Positions 8,601-16,493 of a stretch of DNA of 64,000 nt are shown here, in pieces (position 1 is the first letter of the stretch; each line of letters starts with the position of its first letter). Origin of the DNA: Oscillospiraceae bacterium (lineage in GTDB: Bacteria; Bacillota; Clostridia; Oscillospirales; Ruminococcaceae); NCBI GenBank assembly GCA_020024615.1, contig JAHHTP010000004.1, positions 13,999 through 77,998 on the forward strand, given 5' to 3'. Both the position numbers and the translations under genes were made by a program. The notes beneath the pieces were generated by a model. The model searched no databases, was not told the DNA's origin, and worked only from the letters and a program-made list of their open reading frames with translations.

Positions 8601-9945
8601 TAACTGCACCAATCTCAATGATACGCTCATTTTCGGCAGATAATCCGGTGGTCTCAGTGTCAAAGACAATGAATTCCCCATCCAGCCCCTGGTCGGCATC
8701 CCCTAGAACAATGTCGATTACATCGTTGACATAGTACACCTCACAACCGTAAATCGGCTTGAATTCACCGCCGCCTTTGCGGATTCCGTCCACCGCCTTC
8801 ATGACATCCGGGAAACCCTGTACAACACCATGATCGGTGATAGCCATCGCCTTATGCCCCCACGCATACGCCTGATTCACCAGCACATCCGCCGGGGTAA
8901 TCGCATCCATCATCGACATATTGGAATGCAGATGCAGTTCGACACGCTTTTCTTCGGCATTGTCCTTACGCTTGATTCGGGTAAAGGTCATAATATCATA
9001 CGGACGAATACACACCTCGTGGTCATATTTATCATAAGACGCATCACCGCGCACCAGAACGATAATACCCTTTTTAATCGGTGCATAGTCTTCTTCCCTA
9101 CTCTTTTCCGCAATGATTTTCATGGTATTAGAGCTGGTAAAATCGGTAAAATGCACCGTCATGATAAATTTGCTGCCATCTCTGGTATCCTTGCTTTCTA
9201 CGCTGAATACCTCACCGCAAACGACAACCTTGCCGCTTTCCGCATTAACCTCTCGCAGGGCAATCGGTTTTTCAGCAATTTTTCGTCCGGCAACACTTTC
9301 CCCGTTTTCTGCATCAAAAATAAAATCATCAAAGAAATGTCCTTTTGCACCATTATTTTGTCTGGATGCAGTCGGTTTTTGCGCGGCTGGTTTGGGCGGC
9401 ATATAGGATGCCTGCGATGGTTCCGGGGGTTCTATCACATCATAAACGCTATCAACCGGGTTGATCGAATCAATCACCAGCGTACCAACAAAATTGACCG
9501 AAACCGTAAAGGAAAACTCCTCAGCAATCAGTTCGGCAATCGCGGCATCAATCCGATTGGTAATCAAAATATTACCGCCATGACGCAGTGAAATGGTGAT
9601 GGTCTTATTCTCATAGGAAATCTGCGCATCATCCAGAAAGCCGTTGGTCACCGGATGGGTGCGTTTTAACAACATCAACAGCTCCGAGAAATAACCGATA
9701 TCAAACTGATCCGGCGTATACTTCGGATGAATCGAAACATTTTTCAACTGCATATTTTCGCGCAGCATCGACTCAAGCGAGAAGATCAGTTCTCGCCTAA
9801 GTAGGTTTTCACAGCGCAACCACAAATCAACGCTTCTTTGCTCATGGTCAACCGCCAGCTTCAGCACCTGAAAATTGTCCACCGCTGCAAGCTGCTGACC
9901 ATCTGTAATAAAAGGTGAAAATACTTCACCGAATGTATTGTTCAA
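5602..9945 (-). CDS. polC: PolC, DNA polymerase III alpha subunit, Gram-positive type
   Basis: Replicative polymerase with built-in proofreading, 1447 aa, typical for PolC. Domains in order: N-terminal region (1-200), OB fold about 230-320, split PHP domain starting at about 335 (VELHLHSNMSMMDAITP), and a DEDD 3'-5' exonuclease inserted at about 425-590 (FDTETTGL...). The second PHP half, the palm and the fingers follow (GSRGSVGSSFVATMAGISEV; catalytic PDIDLNFSGEY; a zinc-like CPNPECKH...CPVC module). The start is TTG at 9945, 5 bases after AGGAGG. It lies 24 bp after ispG and is cotranscribed with it. Confidence 0.98.
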   Translation of the reverse strand: MNNTFGEVFSPFITDGQQLAAVDNFQVLKLAVDHEQRSVDLWLRCENLLRRELIFSLESMLRENMQLKNVSIHPKYTPDQFDIGYFSELLMLLKRTHPVTNGFLDDAQISYENKTITISLRHGGNILITNRIDAAIAELIAEEFSFTVSVNFVGTLVIDSINPVDSVYDVIEPPEPSQASYMPPKPAAQKPTASRQNNGAKGHFFDDFIFDAENGESVAGRKIAEKPIALREVNAESGKVVVCGEVFSVESKDTRDGSKFIMTVHFTDFTSSNTMKIIAEKSREEDYAPIKKGIIVLVRGDASYDKYDHEVCIRPYDIMTFTRIKRKDNAEEKRVELHLHSNMSMMDAITPADVLVNQAYAWGHKAMAITDHGVVQGFPDVMKAVDGIRKGGGEFKPIYGCEVYYVNDVIDIVLGDADQGLDGEFIVFDTETTGLSAENERIIEIGAVRVKNGEIVESFDTFVNPNRMISPKITELTSITNEMVADAPTEEDALQMFLSFIGDANVLVAHNAPFDMGFLNAALKRNGIGRTFTAIDTVVLARNLYPTLKNHKLDTVAKALKVGDFHHHRASDDADVLGRIFLRMCADIESAHPGQTIGAWNHLLAENDPKKAPYYHMILLVQNAVGLKNLYRLVSYGHLKYYYKKPRVPRSELLKYREGLIIGSACEAGELFQAIITGKPWGELCRIAKFYDYLEIQPVANNFFMLEKGLAADEKQLQDFNRTIVRLGEKLNIPVVATCDVHFKEPEDAIYRQVLQAGMHMNGDGQPPLYFRTTEEMLKEFAYLGEEKAKEVVISNTNKIADMVADDVRPIPKGTYPPHIDGADEELTQITMNRAHEVYGDPLPDIVAARLDRELNSIIKHGFAVLYIIAQKLVHKSVEDGYQVGSRGSVGSSFVATMAGISEVNPLVPHYVCPNPECKHSEFITDNSYGSGYDMPEKNCPVCGTLMLQDGHDIPFETFLGFNGDKEPDIDLNFSGEYQTKAHRYTEVLFGKENVFKAGTIATVAEKTAYGFASRYFEDRGITPHEAEKLRLVAGCTGVKRTTGQHPGGMVVVPSDYEVYDFTPVQHPADSTDSEVITTHFDFHSLHDTILKLDLLGHDVPTMYKYLEMYTGIPVTSPQVEMSDPKIYSLFTSPKELGVEPEDIDSETGTFALPEMGTPFVRQMLLDCKPKNFSDLLQISGLSHGTDVWLGNAQELIHDGTCTISEVIGTRDSIMTYLISKGVEKSMAFKIMEITRKGNAKKLLTEEHYKEMRDHDVPEWYIDSCLKIKYMFPKAHAAAYDIAATRLAWYKIYHPLAFYGAVFTVRGQDLEGETVIKGKAFTRRRLDELKAKNLDRSAKEDSVYDMLLVGNEMLCRGFSFLPVDLYKSHATIYQIEGNALRMPFISVKSLGEQVAWRIYEAAKQGEFISVEDLQQRSSCSKTIVEGLRELGALEGIPETSQISFFGL

Positions 9946-9969
9946 ATTTTCCTCCTGACCCGCTGATGA

Positions 9970-11007
9970 TTAAAGTTTGTCAATTTCTGCAAGCAATGCG
10001 TTTAGCGCCTGCTCCTCTGGAACCTTATACAGTGGCACACCCTTCTTAAACAGCAAGACCTCACCTTTGCCCCCTGCAATGCCGATATCAGCCTCTCTTG
10101 CTTCACCTGGACCATTTACCACGCAACCCATAACAGCGACTTTGATGCGCTTCTGGCAGTTTGCCAGTGCGGCCTCTACCTTCTCGGCAAGTTCGATTAA
10201 ATCAATCTGGGTTCTGCCACAGGTCGGACAGGAAACCAGCTCCACGCCGGCATCATGTCTGCCAACTGCTTTTAAGATGTCATAGCCTGCCTTGATCTCC
10301 TCCACTGGGTCGCCGGTCAGACTAACACGCAATGTATCACCGATGCCGTCACACAGCAGACTGCCAATGCCGATTGCATTTTTGATTAAACCCATGCGCA
10401 CCGTTCCCGCTTCGGTAACACCCAGATGCAGTGGATAATTACATTTCTGCGACAGCATCCGATATGCCGAAATCATCATCGGTACATTGGAGGATTTAAT
10501 GGAAATTACAATATTATCATAATCAAATTTCTCGATAAGCGAAACATGATATAACGCACTCTCCACCAATGCCATATCAGTAACATGACCGTATTTAGCC
10601 AGAATCTCCTTCTCCAGAGAACCGGAGTTTACACCGACACGAATCGGAACATTTTTGGCACGACAGGCATCCACAACCGCCTTCACCCTGTCATCCGAAC
10701 CAATATTGCCTGGATTGATGCGTACTTTATCCACACCAGCAGCAATCGACTCCAACGCTAATTTATAATCAAAATGGATATCTGCCACCACCGGCATTTT
10801 TACTGCTTCTTTTAATGCCGGAATCAAACGAATGCTCTCCTGATTCGGAATCGCCGTACGAATGATCTGACACCCGGCCTGTTCCAAACGAACAGCCTGC
10901 TCGACATTTCCTGCCACATTTTCTGCTGGCACACACAGCATGGACTGCACATATACATTGCCGTCACCAAGCGTGAGACCGCCAACTTTCACCTGTTTTA
11001 CACTCAT
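9970..11007 (-). CDS. ispG: IspG (GcpE), 4-hydroxy-3-methylbut-2-enyl diphosphate synthase
   Basis: [4Fe-4S] enzyme of the MEP isoprenoid pathway, reducing MEcPP to HMBPP. The 345-aa length is the usual bacterial length without the extra plant/chlamydia domain. Cluster cysteines are in SCPTCGRTQIDLIE and VMGCVVNGPGEAREADIG. The N-terminal TIM-barrel segments QTMLCVPAEN-like and VADIHFDYKLAL are present. A strong GGAGG site precedes the ATG. It has its own promoter between the rseP terminator and the start. Confidence 0.97.
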   Translation of the reverse strand: MSVKQVKVGGLTLGDGNVYVQSMLCVPAENVAGNVEQAVRLEQAGCQIIRTAIPNQESIRLIPALKEAVKMPVVADIHFDYKLALESIAAGVDKVRINPGNIGSDDRVKAVVDACRAKNVPIRVGVNSGSLEKEILAKYGHVTDMALVESALYHVSLIEKFDYDNIVISIKSSNVPMMISAYRMLSQKCNYPLHLGVTEAGTVRMGLIKNAIGIGSLLCDGIGDTLRVSLTGDPVEEIKAGYDILKAVGRHDAGVELVSCPTCGRTQIDLIELAEKVEAALANCQKRIKVAVMGCVVNGPGEAREADIGIAGGKGEVLLFKKGVPLYKVPEEQALNALLAEIDKL

Positions 11008-11043
11008 TATAAATTCCTCCGCTCAATCTAATTTTGTTCTTTT

Positions 11044-11072
11044 ATTGTACCACAAACCACCCAAAGGGTCAA
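11044..11072 (-). promoter_or_regulatory. Promoter of ispG-polC
   Basis: Minus strand TTGACC (11067-11072), 17-base spacer, TACAAT (11044-11049). The -35 box begins right after the U-tract of the rseP terminator, so terminator and promoter are stacked. Confidence 0.8.
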
Positions 11073-11073
11073 G

Positions 11074-11108
11074 CAAAAAAACGGCACAGCCCCAAGCCAT
11101 GCCGTTTT
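11074..11108 (-). terminator. Intrinsic terminator after rseP
   Basis: Stem AAAACGGCA/TGCCGTTTT (11078-11108) with a 13-base loop, followed on the minus strand by a run of T (11074-11080). Confidence 0.85.
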
Positions 11109-11113
11109 CTCAA

Positions 11114-12145
11114 TTATTGAAATAACTTGAAAATATCCTTCGCCGTTACCACTGCCATCAACAACAGCAGTGCTGCAAGCCCGATAAAGTGAATCATACC
11201 CTCGTACTTCGGTGCGATCGGTTTTCTGCGAATCATCTCAATCAGTACAAACAACAACCGTCCACCATCCAGTGCCGGAATCGGCAGCAGGTTAAACACA
11301 CCAATGTTGATCGTGATGAATGCAGCGATATACAGGAATGTCTCCCATCCAGCATGAAACGCTTTTCCAATGACCTCACCAACGCCGACTGGACCAGACA
11401 AATCTGAAAAAACAACCTTGCCCGAAATCAAATCTCCAAGCGAGAGCCAGATGCTGCGTGTAATTGAAACAAACGAGCGGAATGTATATCCGATCGCATT
11501 AAAAAAGCCCTTTTCCTGTGCATGAACCTTAAAATCCAGCACCAGAGAGTTGTTTTTCGATTCCAGTTTTACATTCGACAGCGTCATTTTTTTGCCATCA
11601 CGTTTTACCACAATTTCATATACGCCGTCCCCATCACTCAAAAGCTGATTGACAATATCCCGGTCGGTATAAATCGAAATGCCGTTAATTTTCAGAATCT
11701 GATCCTCCAACTGCAATCCGGTCTGCGCCGAAGATGCGTTATCCGCAAACTGTGCAACGGTATTCATTGGAATGACCTGCATGGATATTGTCATAGCCAG
11801 ACACACAATCAGACCCAGAATCAGGTTCATCGCCGCACCAGCTGCTAAAATAATCATACGCTGCCAGCATGGTTTATTATAAAACATGCCTGGGTCATCC
11901 TGTTTAATGCCGTCTTCCTCAATATCCTCGCCCTGCATTTTTACGAATCCGCCAATTGGAAACAGGCGCAGTGCGTATACTGTGCCTTTATATTCCTTTT
12001 TGAAAATTGCTGGCCCCATGCCAAGCGCAAACTCATCCACCGTAACACCAAACATTTTTGCGGTCAGGAAATGCCCCAGTTCGTGAATCATAATGATTGC
12101 ACCAAATACAAGAATGCTGACCAGTATTGTAACTGCTGTATTCAA
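11114..12145 (-). CDS. rseP: RseP/RasP-type site-2 intramembrane zinc metalloprotease
   Basis: M50B membrane protease of 343 aa that cuts anti-sigma factors and signal-peptide remnants within the membrane. The zinc motif HELGHF lies at about residues 21-26 in the first transmembrane helix. GGFVKMQGED follows, then a single PDZ domain (about 120-200, with GLQLEDQILKINGISI), and the second zinc/active-site motif FNLLPIPALDGGRLLF in a later helix. The start is TTG at 12145 behind AAAGGGG. It lies 17 bp after dxr, as in many Firmicutes. Confidence 0.95.
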   Translation of the reverse strand: MNTAVTILVSILVFGAIIMIHELGHFLTAKMFGVTVDEFALGMGPAIFKKEYKGTVYALRLFPIGGFVKMQGEDIEEDGIKQDDPGMFYNKPCWQRMIILAAGAAMNLILGLIVCLAMTISMQVIPMNTVAQFADNASSAQTGLQLEDQILKINGISIYTDRDIVNQLLSDGDGVYEIVVKRDGKKMTLSNVKLESKNNSLVLDFKVHAQEKGFFNAIGYTFRSFVSITRSIWLSLGDLISGKVVFSDLSGPVGVGEVIGKAFHAGWETFLYIAAFITINIGVFNLLPIPALDGGRLLFVLIEMIRRKPIAPKYEGMIHFIGLAALLLLMAVVTAKDIFKLFQ

Positions 12146-12162
12146 GAGTAACCCCTTTCTGC

Positions 12163-13320
12163 TTATCGAACAGCTTGGTAGACAAGTTCGCGAGCCGCCT
12201 TGTCTGCATCTAAAATATCCTGTAAGGTCGGATGTTCGATTTTTTTCGCCTGCTCCAATGCAAGGTTAACCAGATCACCAATCTGCAAGAATTTGATTTT
12301 ATCCTGCAAGAACAGCGCAACTGCCGCTTCATTTGCACCATTGACATAGGTCGGCGCGACACCACCTCTGCGGAAGGACTCTTTGCAGGCTTTCAAACAG
12401 GTAAAGGTTTCCTCATCAGCTCTTGCAAAATGCAGCTGTGGATAATCAAACAATGACAGTGCCTCACAGGAACACGGATAGCGCTCTGGATAGGTCAGCG
12501 CATACTGAATCGGGATCTTCATATCCGGCACGCCCAACTGTGCAATCACCGCATGATCGACATATTCGACAGCCGAATGTATAACGCTCTCACGCTGTAC
12601 AACAATATCAATCTCATCCGCGGTTTTATCAAACAGCCATGCAGCCTCAATAAATTCCAGACCCTTATTCATCAGAGATGCCGAGTCAATCGTGATTTTT
12701 GCGCCCATATCCCAGTTGGGATGTTTTAGGGCATCCGCCGCCGTTTTATCTTTCAGCTGTTCCCGGGTCATGCCGAAAAACGGTCCACCCGATGCGGTTA
12801 AAATAATCTTTTTCACCTGTCTGCAATCATTGCCCTGCAAACACTGGAAAATTGCCGAATGCTCACTGTCCACCGGATACAAATGTACCCCTTTTTCCTG
12901 CACCGCTTTGGCAACCAGTTTACCGCCAGTAACCAAAGTTTCTTTATTGGCAAGTGCAATATCTTTTCCGGCTGCAATCGCCGCCAATGTCGGACGCAAA
13001 CCGATCATACCGACCACCGAGTTTAATGTGGTATCCGCATCGGTGCCAGCAGCAGCCTCCAACAGACCCTCCATTCCAGATACAACTTTGATATTGGTAT
13101 CCGCCAACACCGCTTTCATATCGGTATATAAACTTTCATCATAGATGCACACCAGCTGCGGTAAAAACTCCCTTGCCTGCTGTTCGAGTAATTTTACATT
13201 TCGATTTGCGGCCAAAGCAGTTACAGCAAAGCCTCTATCTTTGCAGACCTCCAGCGACTGGGTACCGATGGAACCGGTAGAGCCCAGCAATGCAATTTTC
13301 TTCTGCTTCTTTTCTATCAT
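12163..13320 (-). CDS. dxr: Dxr (IspC), 1-deoxy-D-xylulose 5-phosphate reductoisomerase
   Basis: First committed MEP-pathway enzyme, NADPH- and divalent-metal-dependent, about 385 aa. Visible: the NADPH fold IALLGSTGSIGTQSLEV at the N-terminus, ANKETLVTGG, PVDSEHSAIFQCLQG (metal-binding D and E), LTASGGPF, and HPNWDMGAKITIDSASLMNKGLE split over the active site. I place the start at the ATG at 13320, 7 bases after AGGA, rather than the in-frame TTG at 13326. A strong terminator separates it from cdsA upstream, but I see no clear promoter of its own. Confidence 0.97.
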   Translation of the reverse strand: MIEKKQKKIALLGSTGSIGTQSLEVCKDRGFAVTALAANRNVKLLEQQAREFLPQLVCIYDESLYTDMKAVLADTNIKVVSGMEGLLEAAAGTDADTTLNSVVGMIGLRPTLAAIAAGKDIALANKETLVTGGKLVAKAVQEKGVHLYPVDSEHSAIFQCLQGNDCRQVKKIILTASGGPFFGMTREQLKDKTAADALKHPNWDMGAKITIDSASLMNKGLEFIEAAWLFDKTADEIDIVVQRESVIHSAVEYVDHAVIAQLGVPDMKIPIQYALTYPERYPCSCEALSLFDYPQLHFARADEETFTCLKACKESFRRGGVAPTYVNGANEAAVALFLQDKIKFLQIGDLVNLALEQAKKIEHPTLQDILDADKAARELVYQAVR

Positions 13321-13362
13321 ATCCAAATCCTGCCTTTCTTATGATTCGATACGGCATATATT

Positions 13363-13399
13363 AAAAAATTCCTTTGCGAAAACAATGTCCGCAAAGGAA
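13363..13399 (-). terminator. Intrinsic terminator between cdsA and dxr
   Basis: Perfect 10-bp stem TTCCTTTGCG/CGCAAAGGAA with an 11-base loop. On the minus strand TTTTTT follows (13363-13368). Confidence 0.88.
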
Positions 13400-13406
13400 C
13401 CCCGTT

Positions 13407-14258
13407 TTAAGCCGGAAATACCACCGGACATAAATTCATTAAGAAATAAACAAATGGCGTTACCATCAGCACACTGTCAAACCGATCCATAACCCCTCCG
13501 TGTCCTGGGAAGATCGTTCCGTAATCCTTGATGCCATACTCACGCTTAATCAAAGAGCATGACAAATCTCCAAACACGCTGATAAGGGACAGCACACCAG
13601 CGGCCGGCAGAATAACTCCATAACGAACGATTACTGGCATATCAATCTGTTTCATAATCAGCGAGAATCCCACACTGATAATTGCTGCAAAAAGAATGCT
13701 GCCAAAAAAGCCACCTACGACACCTTCCACCGTCTTTTTCGGACTGATCACCGGTGCAAGTTTGTGTTTGCCTAAAAATCTGCCAGTAAAATATGCCATA
13801 ATATCCCCGCCCCATGGGACAAAGCATGCCATAAAGACATAATAAATACCATAAACTGGCTCAGCATATCTGGTTAACAGCAGACACAAAAATGCAAGTG
13901 GAAAGACATTGGAAATCACGATTCCCATACAGCTTTCCGAAAAAGTAAGCTGCTGATGCTGCTTCATGGTAATGGCAAGCACAATAAACACATATGCCGC
14001 AACGCCACCAACATATGTAAGGACTGCTGTTTTGCCTTCCAGTTTTAGAAGCGGTGCCAGCGGCATCAATACCGCATAAATGGTGGATACAATATACAGT
14101 GCCTTATGCTTTAACAATCCGGTTGCATGGAACAATTCCCAGACAGCAATTCCAATCAGCAGGGAAAGAATCAAATTCAGTGCTATGGTGTAATATCCGA
14201 GCATTGCGCCAAAAAATATCAACACCGACACAAGAGCCGTAATCACTCTCTGCTTCAT
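13407..14258 (-). CDS. cdsA: CdsA, phosphatidate cytidylyltransferase
   Basis: Integral membrane enzyme making CDP-diacylglycerol from phosphatidic acid and CTP. 283 aa with about eight hydrophobic helices. The CDP-DAG synthase signature is intact near the C-terminus: SLIKREYGIKDYGTIFPGHG followed by GVMDRFDS. It overlaps the uppS stop by 4 bp (ATGA) and is preceded by GGAGG. The order pyrH-frr-uppS-cdsA is conserved across Firmicutes. Confidence 0.96.
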   Translation of the reverse strand: MKQRVITALVSVLIFFGAMLGYYTIALNLILSLLIGIAVWELFHATGLLKHKALYIVSTIYAVLMPLAPLLKLEGKTAVLTYVGGVAAYVFIVLAITMKQHQQLTFSESCMGIVISNVFPLAFLCLLLTRYAEPVYGIYYVFMACFVPWGGDIMAYFTGRFLGKHKLAPVISPKKTVEGVVGGFFGSILFAAIISVGFSLIMKQIDMPVIVRYGVILPAAGVLSLISVFGDLSCSLIKREYGIKDYGTIFPGHGGVMDRFDSVLMVTPFVYFLMNLCPVVFPA

Positions 14259-14989
14259 TTTTTATCCTCCGGTTCTTCCGCGCCGAATCTGCGATTGCGT
14301 TTTGCATACACTGCCAGAGCCTTATCCAGTTCTTTCGGACCAAAATCCGGCCACAGTGTATCCATAAAAACATACTCTGCATATGCAGCCTGCCAGATCA
14401 TAAAGTTTGACAAGCGGTATTCGCCGCTTGGTCGAATAATCAAATCGACCGGTGGCATTCCAGCCGTATATAGATTCTGTTCAATGGTTTCTTCGGTGAT
14501 TTCTTCTGGAGCAAGCTCACCTGCTTTGACTTTCTGCGCAATCTTCTGCATAGCCTGGGTCAGTTCATGCTGTCCGCCATAGTTGAGTGCAACATTCAAA
14601 TGCAGACCGGTAGCGGCAGCTGTATCGCTTTCACACGCCTCCATACGCGCCACCATCTCCGGAGAAAACGGCGTGCGGTCACCGATGATGTGAATCTGGA
14701 TATTGTCTTTGTAGTAATTTTTCGCATCTTCCATATACTGCATAAACAAATCCATCAGTGCATGAACTTCGTCTGGAGAACGCTTCCAGTTTTCGGTAGA
14801 AAATGCGTATACGGTAACATATTTAATTCCGCGTTCCCCGCAGTGGGTCATAATCTTTTTAAAGATAGCTGCTCCGGCTTTATGACCGGCCGTGCGCGGC
14901 AAACCGCGCAGCTTTGCCCAACGGCCATTTCCGTCCATGATAATGCCGATATGCTGCGGCAGCTGTGAAGGCAGCAGTTGCTGTTTCAT
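14255..14989 (-). CDS. uppS: UppS, isoprenyl (undecaprenyl diphosphate) synthase
   Basis: cis-prenyltransferase that elongates FPP with IPP to the C55 carrier lipid for cell-wall synthesis, about 244 aa. Motifs: HIGIIMDGNGRWAKLRGLPR with the catalytic Asp, GHKAGAAIFKKI, VTVYAFSTENWKR, and the C-terminal DLIIRPSGEYRLSNFMIWQ and WPDFGP. The ATG at 14989 is preferred, with GAGG 6 bases upstream. An in-frame TTG at 15001 would place the ribosome site inside the gene. Confidence 0.97.
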   Translation of the reverse strand: MKQQLLPSQLPQHIGIIMDGNGRWAKLRGLPRTAGHKAGAAIFKKIMTHCGERGIKYVTVYAFSTENWKRSPDEVHALMDLFMQYMEDAKNYYKDNIQIHIIGDRTPFSPEMVARMEACESDTAAATGLHLNVALNYGGQHELTQAMQKIAQKVKAGELAPEEITEETIEQNLYTAGMPPVDLIIRPSGEYRLSNFMIWQAAYAEYVFMDTLWPDFGPKELDKALAVYAKRNRRFGAEEPEDKK

Positions 14990-15016
14990 AAAATACCTCA
15001 AATCTGAATAATGTGG

Positions 15017-15047
15017 GAAAACTCCCCCGAATCAAGGAGGAGTTTTC
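15017..15047 (-). terminator. Hairpin between frr and uppS, weak terminator or processing site
   Basis: Perfect 9-bp stem GAAAACTCC/GGAGTTTTC. The following minus-strand sequence (CCACATTATT) is a poor U-tract, so it may be only a partial terminator or an mRNA-processing hairpin. Confidence 0.4.
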
Positions 15048-15071
15048 AAAAATATGCATTTCGTTCGAAAA

Positions 15072-15626
15072 TCAGATCTCCATGATCTCCTGCTGTTTTG
15101 CTTTTACTTTCTCATCAACAAGCTTACAGTATTTGTCAGTCAGATTCTGAGTCTGTTTTTCACCGTCTTTGAGTTCGTCTTCTGTGATGGTGCTATCTTT
15201 CTTCATAGCTTTGAGTTTCTCGTTTGCATCACGACGGATACTGCGTAATGCAACTTTGCACTCCTCACCCATCTTGGAGATCTCTTTATTCAGGTCTTTA
15301 CGGCGTTCCTCGGTCATCGGCGGGAATACCAGACGGATTGCGGTACCGTCATTATTCGGGTTAATGCCAACATCCGATTTCTGGATTGCTTTCTCGATTG
15401 CAGATAGAGCGGATTTATCCCACGGCTGAATGACTAAGATTCTTGCTTCTGCAACAGACACACTTGCTAAAGCATTGATCGGGGTTTCGGTGCCGTAGTA
15501 TTCAACCAGTACTTTATCCAACACAGCCGGATTTGCACGGCCTGCACGGATGGAAGCAAACTCGCTTTCCATTCGAGAAAGGGTTTTATTCATCTTTTCT
15601 TCGGTTTTTTTAATTCTTTCTTTCAT
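15072..15626 (-). CDS. frr: Frr, ribosome recycling factor
   Basis: 184 aa, the standard length. Splits post-termination ribosomes with EF-G. It has the typical long-helix bundle start KTEEKMNKTLSRMESEFASI, then RAGRANPAVLDKVLVEYYG, followed by IQPWDKSALSAIEKAIQKSD and PPMTEERRKDLNKEISKMGE. A strong AGGAGG site lies 9 bases upstream of the ATG. It lies 22 bp after pyrH. Confidence 0.98.
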   Translation of the reverse strand: MKERIKKTEEKMNKTLSRMESEFASIRAGRANPAVLDKVLVEYYGTETPINALASVSVAEARILVIQPWDKSALSAIEKAIQKSDVGINPNNDGTAIRLVFPPMTEERRKDLNKEISKMGEECKVALRSIRRDANEKLKAMKKDSTITEDELKDGEKQTQNLTDKYCKLVDEKVKAKQQEIMEI

Positions 15627-15648
15627 ATCTCGTTTCCTCCTGAAATAA

Positions 15649-16359
15649 TTATTCTGCTAATACAACGGTACCAACCGATTCGCCTAATACTGCTTTGCGA
15701 ATGTTATCCGGCTCTGATAAATCAAATACCAGCATCGGCATATGATTATCTCTACACATAGAAGCGGCAGTACTGTCCATAACCTTCAAATCCTTAGCCA
15801 GAACATCGTTCATCGGAATCGTGTCATATTTTACTGCGTCCGGATAGCGTTTCGGGTCTTTATCATACACGCCATCTACCATAGTTGCCTTAAACACAAT
15901 ATCTGCGTTGATTTCAGCCGCACGCAGAGCCGCTGCGGTGTCAGTGGAGAAGAACGGGCTGCCAGTTCCACATCCAAACACGATAACGCGGCCTTTCCCC
16001 AGATGTCTGACAGCACGGTTGCGGATGTACGGTTCTGCAATCTCCTGCATTGCGATTGCGGTCATAACACGCGTATCCACACCCAAGCTTTCCAAAGTAT
16101 CTGCAACAGCCAACGCATTCATCGTGGTTCCCAGCATGCCGATATGATCGGCACGGGTTCTGTCCATATTGCCGGACGAACGACCACGCCAAAAGTTGCC
16201 GCCACCTACTACAATGGCGATTTCAACACCGAGTTCAGCCGTTTGTGCAATGGATTTGCAGATGTTGGTGATAATATCAAAATCCAGACCGAAGCCTTTT
16301 GAACCGGCAAGTGCTTCACCGGATAATTTAAGCAAAATGCGTTTGTATTTGAGTTCCAT
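15649..16359 (-). CDS. pyrH: PyrH, UMP kinase
   Basis: Hexameric amino-acid-kinase-fold UMP kinase, about 236 aa, making UDP. Motifs: RILLKLSGEALAG at the start (phosphate loop), IAIVVGGGNFWRGR, RADHIGMLGTTMNALA, FGCGTGSPFFSTDTAAALRA and the C-terminal VFDLSEPDNIRKAVLGE. I use the ATG at 16359 (MELKYKRIL) behind GGAAAGGA. An upstream in-frame extension lacks family similarity. First gene of the pyrH-frr-uppS-cdsA unit. Confidence 0.97.
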   Translation of the reverse strand: MELKYKRILLKLSGEALAGSKGFGLDFDIITNICKSIAQTAELGVEIAIVVGGGNFWRGRSSGNMDRTRADHIGMLGTTMNALAVADTLESLGVDTRVMTAIAMQEIAEPYIRNRAVRHLGKGRVIVFGCGTGSPFFSTDTAAALRAAEINADIVFKATMVDGVYDKDPKRYPDAVKYDTIPMNDVLAKDLKVMDSTAASMCRDNHMPMLVFDLSEPDNIRKAVLGESVGTVVLAE

Positions 16360-16435
16360 ATCGAATTCCTTTCCGCTTAAAGTGATATCCACAAGCCACC
16401 AAAACGCACCTGTGGTATGATAACTCTATAACAAT

Positions 16436-16464
16436 ATAATACATGATTTTTGCGGAAAAGTAAA
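16436..16464 (-). promoter_or_regulatory. Promoter of pyrH-frr-uppS-cdsA
   Basis: Minus strand TTTACT (16459-16464), 17-base spacer, TATTAT (16436-16441), about 80 bp before pyrH. There is no obvious terminator between the citrate synthase stop and this promoter. Confidence 0.6.
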
Positions 16465-16493
16465 GACCTTTTCAAAATTTTTTCATCATTGTG

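Noticed and set aside
8830..9591. 253-codon plus-strand open frame opposite polC
   Set aside because: Antisense shadow of the PolC N-terminal domains.
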